Below, one piece after another: positions 57,122 through 64,000 of a DNA stretch of 64,000 nt. The stretch lies in NCBI GenBank assembly GCA_963575645.1, contig OY754470.1:9804501-9868500 (forward strand), written 5' to 3'. Made by a program: the position numbers and the translations under genes. Each line of letters opens with the position of its first letter. Position 1 is the first letter of the stretch. The notes below the pieces were generated by a model. That model was given only the letters and a program-made list of their open reading frames with translations, ran no database searches and was not told the DNA's origin. The DNA is from Xanthostigma xanthostigma. Lineage: Eukaryota; Arthropoda; Insecta; Raphidioptera; Raphidiidae.

Positions 57122-57719
57122 AACAATCGTGTCCTACGGTGTGTATATATGAACCTTTACTTTTTCTTATAAACTTACAACGTCTTGTTTAATAACAAGT
57201 TTAATATTTTAGTCGCTTGCCGTAACTGCACTTATAATATATTGATAATTGGACGGCTCACGCTTCTGCGCTAGGCATGAGAAAATATAATAAAATGACG
57301 AAAAGATTGGAGGAAACATATTAAAATTAGAATTCATCTTTTTTGAAATTTGTAGTGAGATAGGTATTGTTTTCACGGAAAGAAAATATATCTACGCGTG
57401 TATTAACTTACACCATTATTGTGTTCAGCTGAAAAAAATTGATAATTTTTTTTCAAATTGTATATCTTTATTTTGCTACTTTTTAATGTTGAATCTATAT
57501 TTATAGAGACTTTGCTCCATCATTGACACCTAGAGAGCTAGTGATTTTATAAATGGTCAAAACAGATATTGATAATATGTCACATAGTATTAAATCAAAT
57601 AAAATTCTCTCAATGCTCAATAAGATACTAAAAATTTAAGTAATATGTATAATATTATTGGAAATAATATTTTGTTTTTTTTTCTTTCTTTTTAAGTACT
57701 TACAATTATATCGACTACT
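57122..57719. other. AT-rich stretch, nothing identified
   Basis: About 600 bases without supported features. Confidence 0.45.
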
Positions 57720-57893
57720 TATTAAAAATTGTTTGTTATTATTTTTTCAATATTTTAGAAACTAATTATTAATTAATTTTTATATTTCTGAGGAAGGTCT
57801 AAATCCAGCCCGAGCCGTTATTGTATTAAATTTACCTATATATTTTTTGTTAATATAATTGTCTAAAAAATTGGTCGATAATTTTATTTTTAA
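57720..57893 (+). mobile_element. Penelope-like element P, copy 3 (truncated)
   Basis: Only the half with CTGAGGAAGGTCTAAATCC (from 57788) to AAAATTGGTCGATAATTTTA is present; the hammerhead-like GAAAC has decayed to GAGCC. Confidence 0.55.
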
Positions 57894-57964
57894 AACAGAG
57901 ATATATACTATGTTAGATAAGCTATCACAGGCTAAGTACGATAGAAACTCTATAACTCGAGCTT

Positions 57965-58135
57965 CAACGGAAATGCTAAACATTTCGGGTTATGGAGTTT
58001 TTGATTTATTAATAATAAAATGTTCAATTTTACAGTTTCTGTACGTCATAGCTTATTGTTTGTTAAACTCTTCAATTTGAAGTAATAAAATCATTGATAA
58101 AGTCTAAACCTTCATAACCCGAAATGTTGAACACT
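57965..58135. repeat. Imperfect inverted repeat between two P copies
   Basis: AACATTTCGGGTTATGGAG (57978) pairs with TTCATAACCCGAAATGTT (58111). It lies between P copies 3 and 4 and may be another part of the same element. Confidence 0.5.
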
Positions 58136-58160
58136 TCGCGAATTTTATATTATAGACTTC

Positions 58161-58442
58161 AATAAATAAAATTATCGACCAATTTTTCAGACAATATATT
58201 AACAAAATATATAATTAATACATTAACGTTTCGATCCGGATTTGGACCTTCTTCAGAACTGATCTAAAAAATATAAAAAATAATTAATATTTTTTTATAT
58301 TTTTTAGATCAGTTCTGAAGAAGGTCTAAATCCAGATCGAAACGTTAATGTATTAATTATATATTTTGTTGATATATTGTCTGAAAAATTGGTCGATAAT
58401 TTTATTTATTGAAGAGTTCTAATCAGACGTTAATCAAAGATT
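58161..58442 (+). mobile_element. Penelope-like element P, copy 4 (best palindrome)
   Basis: AATAAATAAAATTATCGACC to TAATCAGACGTTAATCAAAG plus ATT. Flanked by identical 17-bp direct repeats TTTATATTATAGACTTC (58144-58160, 58443-58459). Two hammerhead-like cores face each other: minus strand 58228-58256 and plus strand 58315-58343. The plus-strand core has CTGAAGA, stem GGTCT/AGATC with loop AAATCC, then GAAAC. Confidence 0.65.
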
Positions 58443-58459
58443 TTTATATTATAGACTTC

Positions 58460-59040
58460 GCGTGAGACTGGAACTTCGAATTAGAGTGTAATGTGTGAAG
58501 TGAAATCATTTTTAGTTCTATTATAGAGTCATTTAGATTTCAACAGAAGAGAGGTTCAACTTTAAAGTTTTTATCGCAATTAAATAAAAAAAAAAAAACT
58601 TAAATATTGTAGCGTTTTTCCCATCCACCATTTTGCTATTATTATATTGGCAAATGGTAGTTCTGTTGTTCTATTGTTAGTTTTGAAAAGAAATTTTTCT
58701 TGTCCGTTACCTAGTTTGTTTAGAAACAAGCTTCGAATACATGTTTTTCCTTGATTAAACTGAAGTCAAGCGAACAAAAAAGAAAACAGTTTTTGAGCTT
58801 CTTTTCGATTAATCTAATTAATTTTTCAGTCGTGAAAGCGTGTTCCTCCCACAACATTGTCAGCTTCAATACGGAAAGTTTGCAGCGTTATTGTTTTCTG
58901 TAGAAAATGTAAAAGGTTTTAAGCATCATTCAACATAAAACAATGAACTTATGAATAATTCTTATTAATATACAGGGTGCGAATATAATTGCCTTCTTTA
59001 TTGTTTATTTTTGAGCGAAATCAACTGTCGATGCATTCAC
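58460..59040. other. AT-rich stretch, nothing identified
   Basis: About 580 bases. ACAGGGTGCGAATATAATTG at 58972 resembles starts of some insect TIR repeats and may be the true left border of the fold-back that follows. Confidence 0.4.
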
Positions 59041-59806
59041 CTCGGAAACGAAATAGGCTGAATATTTGTATAAACCTTTATTTCAGCATTTTACATGTTG
59101 TCTCAAAAGTTTCATAACATCACGTGTGAGAGTCCTTAGATATTCAAGGTCAAAGGTCGCAAAAATCACTTTTTTGCAAATATCTCGCTTTCTTTGCCTC
59201 AAATCGTATTTGAATTTATTATAAAAGTTGTAGAGTATAAAATTATCTACAAGTTTTGTCTTAAACATTTTTTTATACGTTTAACCGTTTTTGAGATAGA
59301 GCGCTCAGCCATACATGCCATAGCGCCAAGGTCAATCGCGAATACCAGTCCATAATACTGTTTTTTAACTTAATTATTCGTTAAATATTAGTTAATTAAC
59401 TATTTAATACATTATATTATTTATAAATATTACATATAAATTAAATAGTCATATATTACATACTTACCTTTTTCATATAAATAATGAGGTAATGAAGACT
59501 ATTTCAAATATATTTTATTAATAATATTCTCATTAAAAATAGTTGTTTTTTAAGTAGGAAATAAATTAAGAAAATATAAAAAAATTAAATTTGTAATGAA
59601 TTTTATATTCTACAACTTTTATAATAAATACAAACACAGTTTGAAGCAAAGGAAGCAAGATATTTACCAAAAAGTGATTATCGCAGTCTTTGACCTTGAA
59701 TATCTAAGGACGCTTACACGTGACCTTACGAGGCTTTTGAGACAAAATTTAGAATGCTAAAATAAAGGTTTAAAATAACATTCAGCTTATTCCGTTTCAT
59801 TCCGAA
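59041..59806. repeat. TIR/fold-back element, arms about 200 bp
   Basis: Left arm 59041-59240 and right arm about 59595-59806 are reverse complements at about 80 percent, sharing TTAGATATTCAAGGTCAAAG, TTGTCTCAAAAG and TTATTATAAAAGTTGTAGA. The 350-bp centre is AT-rich. The reverse frame at 59083-59268 lies in the arm and is not a recognisable protein. Confidence 0.65.
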
Positions 59807-60523
59807 GTTGTCCCCTTTTTTAGCTTATTTGACTGCACTAGAGCAGATTTTAACCTCTGCACTCGAGAAAATAAAAATGTATCAATCGTCGACTCTATTA
59901 AAACTCGTTTGAAATACATTTCAGTACCAATTTACAAAATAAATCAAACATTCCAATGTAATAACAAGAAATTTTAAAATAAAAATTATATACACAGATG
60001 CAATTTTTATGTATAGTTTGAATTTATTAACATAATTTAAAGTTGGCTTAAAAATTCCATCATACAGCGACCTGAATCGAAATGTTTTCTTTTTGTAAAT
60101 TTGGAAAAGCTCCAAGATAAAATAATAACAATGAAACTTTGAAACGTTTTACAATTAATGTGCCAGAAATGATGCAAGTAGTTATTTCAATATTACTAAA
60201 CTTTTCGACTTGTATTACCTATCTGTCGTGTGTCGTTTATTATATAATTTTAACATTGATTCGTGTGTAGAGCAAATAATAGTAAATCGCTACAAACAGT
60301 CCTAACACAACGGTTTCTTAAGCTTTAAATAATTTAGGGTTTATTTATGCAGTTTGTCTATTTTTTGACAAAAATATTATTAAATAAATTGGCATTACAA
60401 TATCACATTTGTTTTTCGTTTATAAATAATAATTTAAAACGCTAGTTATAGATATTGCTATTTTATTTTCAAACTTTTGTTATTATATAATCATTTAAGT
60501 AACCATTTTTGGTGTTTTTTTTT
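59807..60523. other. AT-rich stretch, nothing identified
   Basis: About 720 bases without supported features. Confidence 0.45.
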
Positions 60524-60712
60524 GACGTGATAACGTCTTATAAATTGATGAAACACCAGCTGCACGCAAGAAAAAGTGTAACGTTCCGTTCCGCCTGACC
60601 CTGTGCGTGCAAGCGAGAGCGCAGTAATGTATTATTAAATAGGTATGATATTCGAGCGGAATACGTTATCACGTAAAACTATCGTCCGTAAACCGACTTT
60701 ACAAACAACCAA
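60524..60712 (-). mobile_element. HINE-like element copy F (short form, 189 bp)
   Basis: Nearly the same as copy E: GACGTGATAACGTCTTATAA after a T-run, GTTCCGCCTGACCCTGTGCG, ACGTTATCACGTAAAACTAT, hairpin, ACAACCAA and another T-run. Confidence 0.85.
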
Positions 60713-61669
60713 TTTTTTTTTTGTAAGTTTGTTCAGTTTTGTTATCCTTATTTTGAACTAGGGACTGATGAAACTTAATATTAATAAAAATAATTTATTG
60801 AATATTTCACTTAAAATTTCATCCAAGTTTTAGGATTTCAATAGTCTGCCCAACCCCACGCAACTTAAAAGAAATGTTTTCTAAACTGTATTTATTGAAA
60901 TCGAATAAAAAAATGTTTAATAGGCAAGTAAATTATATTATTCGATTTCAAAAATAAGAAATGAACTTATTTTGATATTCGCATTTTGGTCGAAATATGC
61001 AAAGGAAGGTCTCTAAAGTCAAATAATTTTGTACTTTCGGGTCAGAATTAATACAAGTAATATAATTAGACAGAAAATACACAAAATATGATTGACAAAA
61101 GTAAAATAAGGTATAATTCCTTCTTAACACAGGATTTGACACAAGGCGTTCTTTTTTCTGTAGCCTTATATAATATTTTTTAGGTGTGACGAAAAAAAAA
61201 ATACCTTTTAAACATTACATCTTACTAATAATGCAATTACCCACTCAAAAAATTCTCATCGTCTCAACCCTGAATTTGTCAACCGGGTCATTCTCCGCTT
61301 TGCGAAGTTTGAAAGGTCTGGATATTTGTCGAATATTCGATTCATCCCTTATAGTTTGAACTTAAAAGGTTTGAAAGATGTCGACTTTTAACGACACAAT
61401 AGATCCTTATTGTTGAAGTATGAAAAGCATGTATTTTAATGTAAAAGACTCTGTCACTTGCCAAGTTGTTAAAATAGCTTTCGTTTTATCAGTTCATTTA
61501 CATTTTTTGACAAGAGTCTAACAAGATTTGATTAAAAACACTTAACGTAAAAAATAACTATTTTTTTATCATTGTCAAGAGCTAAAAATATTGTTTTTTT
61601 TTTATATTTTTTGTTGCATTTGCTCTTCAAAGTCAAGATGACCATTAAAACCATTTTCAGTTTTTCTGT
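60713..61669. other. AT-rich stretch, nothing identified
   Basis: About 950 bases without supported features. Confidence 0.45.
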
Positions 61670-62206
61670 AAAGAACTCCGCACACACCTTACGGGATTTG
61701 GTTCTCGGTTAAATTGATCGAAAATGGTTTTATTTTATAGTTTAAAAGTCACTAAGAAAAAGTGTCTATGGGCGCATAGTCTAAAATCAGATAGATTTTT
61801 AGCTACATATATGTTTAGCGAGGTTTTAGATATAGGGATATACATCGAATTCGCAAACATGTTCCATGTTCAACTTTTGTGTTTTTGTTTTAGAAATAGA
61901 AAAATAGTCGAAAACTATAAGTAATGTTAGAAGGTGTCAACCTATATAAAATAATGTCATATTTGGATTCAGTGCACTCGAAAACATATCTCTAGAACTT
62001 AGGATTTTTTTAAGATTGTGAATTAAATGAATATCCATATATATCTAAAATCTCGATAAACATATCTACAGCTAAAAATCTATTGCTTTTTAGGCTATGC
62101 GCTCACGGACACTTTCTTAGTGACCTTTAAACTATAAAATAAAACCATATTCGATCAATTTAACCGAGAATCAAATCCCATAAAGTTTGTGCGGGCTCCT
62201 TTCTTC
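61670..62206. repeat. TIR/fold-back element, arms about 185 bp
   Basis: Left arm contains GGTTAAATTGATCGAAAATG, TTTTATTTTATAGTTTAAA, AGTGTCTATGGGCGCATAG and AGATTTTTAGCT; the right arm (about 62020-62206) is its reverse complement at about 85 percent. A fragment of the same family is at 50355-50425. Frames in the arms show no known protein. Confidence 0.7.
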
Positions 62207-63344
62207 TTATTATACTCAATCTTCTTTTTAAGTTTAAAATTATGTTTAGTTACATTTTTCCAGCGAAAATGTAGGTAATATAAGTGCCTTAATTTGTTAG
62301 ATTTAATTATTACAACCTTGAAATAGAATTTGTGTTTTAAAAATGATTTACGATCTTCATAATAAAACAAAATGTGCTAAAATCCCCCTTTTCCCAATTA
62401 GAATTTGAAACTTTCTGGCACATAAAAAATAATTTATTTATTGTCGTCATTTTTAATGAAGGACTTAATTGACCAATTAATATGATCACTTTATCCACAA
62501 TATTTAATGCTTCAACTCTCTGAACACCCAATTGACATTTAAAAATAAATTATTGATTTAAAACCCCAACAATTCATCAAAAAGAAAAAAGTTCCATTAG
62601 AAATAAAATAAAATCTTGATGTTTCGCAGCTCATTAATTAAAAAAACCGACTACAGCTGACACAAAAGTACAAAACAATCACCCTATATGAAAAGTTGTC
62701 GGGTAAAAGCTCAACTATTTTTCATGTTGGAAACTTGAACATTGTGATAATTATTTATGGTCCAGGATTACATGACTCGGTGTAGGTGACTAAAACTTTA
62801 AACGTGTTTTTCTCGAAACTATGACCACTGAAATTCAAGAACCACTCGATGGATTTAAATTATGTTTTTACAGCTTACTGAAAGCATAAAAAACAAGGAT
62901 TTGATCGAAGGATATTGGTTTTGTTGAAAACTTCGACTTTTTTAACAATCTGTCCTTGCAATTTCGGGCGTAAGCTTTTAGAAGCCGCCATTTTATTAAT
63001 TTTCAAAACAAAAAATCTTCGATCAAGTCCTAGATTTATTATTGAACTAAAGACTTTTCTTTGTTTTATTGATTTTGGATGAACCAGCACAAAGTTATGA
63101 TGGTCACCGGAAAGCATTACCTATACTTGTGAGAGGGGTCCAACAAAGATGGCTATAACTTTGTCCAATTGTTTTTTTTTTAATTTAGTGAAGTCAACTT
63201 GAAATATTATAAGCTTTATGAAATAAATTAAATTTTGTCGAAAAACATATTTCATTAAACATTTTTTCATGCCTCTGACTACCCCTAGCCCCTTACACAA
63301 TATAAATAATTCGTTCCCCGCCCCAAAAGGTTTCTGATTTTCAA
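62207..63344. other. AT-rich stretch, nothing identified
   Basis: About 1.1 kb without supported features. Confidence 0.45.
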
Positions 63345-63405
63345 TAATATAAAAAAAACCGGTCAAGTGCGAGTCGGACTCGCACACGAAGGGTTCCGTA
63401 CACTA
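63345..63405 (-). mobile_element. End-piece of the CGAGTCCGACTCGCA-type repeat, minus strand
   Basis: AAAAAAACCGGTCAAGTGCG then AGTCGGACTCGCACACGAAG and GGTTCCGTAC is the inverse of the terminal part at 28300-28353. A 5'-truncated copy, as expected for a retroposed repeat. Confidence 0.65.
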
Positions 63406-63539
63406 TGTACTTTTTAAATACTTTTGTAAAAGAAACAAGAGAGGCGCTATAACAATATGTAACCAGTGGGAGTATGCAAGTAGTTCAAGAATTTCAAGGC
63501 GTGAAATTTTACATAATTCACCCCGGCGTTTTTATATTA

Positions 63540-64000
63540 TAAACACTTTTTTTACAAAAATTTCTTGTAGAATAAAATAATATAAGGTTTTGATAAATAT
63601 ACCATTATATCAAATAACAACGTTATGGCAAATATCTCTGTTGCGCATGCGCCGATTTCCCCAAAAAAAAAAAAATACAAAACTTTAGAATATTAAACGA
63701 TTATGAAACGTATACCATTATTATATAAAAACAATGTTATAGCACATATCTCTTCTGCGCATGCGCCGCCTTTCCCCCTAAAACTTTTTACAAAACTTTC
63801 TTTTAAAATAGAATAATAAACCATTATGAAATATATACTATTATTATATAAAACAACATTATTGCATATATTTCTTTTGCGCATGCGCCAATTTTTACCA
63901 AAAAATTACAAAACTTTTGTAAACATAGATAGAATAATAAACCGTAATGAAAAGTATACCGTTATTATATAAAAAACAGCCTTATAGTATATATTTCTTC
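63540..64000 (-). repeat. Palindromic minisatellite array, minus strand, runs off the window
   Basis: TGCGCATGCGCC recurs at about 63641, 63761 and 63882 with ATTATATAAAA and AGAATAATAAAC blocks between. Same unit as 45365-45945 in opposite orientation. The array continues beyond the window. Confidence 0.8.

Noticed and set aside
1-64000. CRISPR arrays, operons, riboswitches or bacterial terminators
   Set aside because: The sequence is eukaryotic repeat DNA; the direct repeats present are satellite-like with no spacer pattern.

Overview
This is eukaryotic, AT-rich, non-coding DNA with no recognisable host gene. Nearly everything that can be named is a mobile element or its debris, so it reads as an intergenic or intronic repeat-rich block of an insect genome. 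Lepidoptera is the best guess: the window holds a Helitron beginning CTAATATATAAAGCTGAAGA and ending CTAG, and a repeat ending CGAGTCCGACTCGCACTTGG, both of which I associate with moth and butterfly genomes. This rests on recall, not on a search. None of the longer open frames looks like a host protein; the longest (562 codons, minus strand, 43440-45128) is a by-product of a 120-bp tandem repeat.

Layout. 1-5.1 kb: pieces of a Helentron/HINE-like family, a hAT element with a near-perfect 8-bp target duplication, and a tRNA-derived SINE. 5.2-16.5 kb: a Harbinger-like MITE, a Helitron carrying a nested insertion with a dead tRNA-Lys, a KRBA2/integrase-like remnant, an internally deleted mariner-type element with a DUF4817-like N-terminus, and several inverted-repeat MITEs. 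16.5-31 kb: degenerate tandem modules, a palindromic Penelope-like copy, a second Helitron, a 510-bp fold-back, and a nested stack (old repeat, then a MITE and a 974-bp HINE-like element) whose empty sites are also in the window. 31-42 kb: a 408-bp fold-back, a pogo-like MITE, two TIR elements, a hAT element with a perfect 8-bp duplication and a nested HINE-like copy, and a nearly perfect 113-bp inverted repeat. 42.3-46.1 kb: the most striking region, 18 full units plus a partial of a 120-bp satellite inside HINE-related sequence, followed by a second, palindrome-bearing array of about 122 bp period. 46-64 kb: hAT pieces, two LINE C-terminal remnants, three more palindromic Penelope-like copies with hammerhead-like cores, more fold-backs, a short HINE-like copy, and the start of another palindromic array on the minus strand.

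Three recurring systems deserve attention. (1) A family with asymmetric inverted ends (ACGTGATAACGT at one terminus, the same motif about 38 bp inside the other, followed by a hairpin), which matches the Helentron/HINE (DINE-1-like) plan. (2) A near-palindromic family with hammerhead-ribozyme-like cores, two copies of which are flanked by 13- and 17-bp direct repeats, suggesting Penelope-type retroposition. (3) A satellite in which most units carry two YY1/Pho-like ATGGCGG sites and 11 of 19 a perfect CRE (TGACGTCA), with an emerging 240-bp dimer order. Coordinates of decayed repeats are good to roughly ten bases unless a target duplication fixes them.
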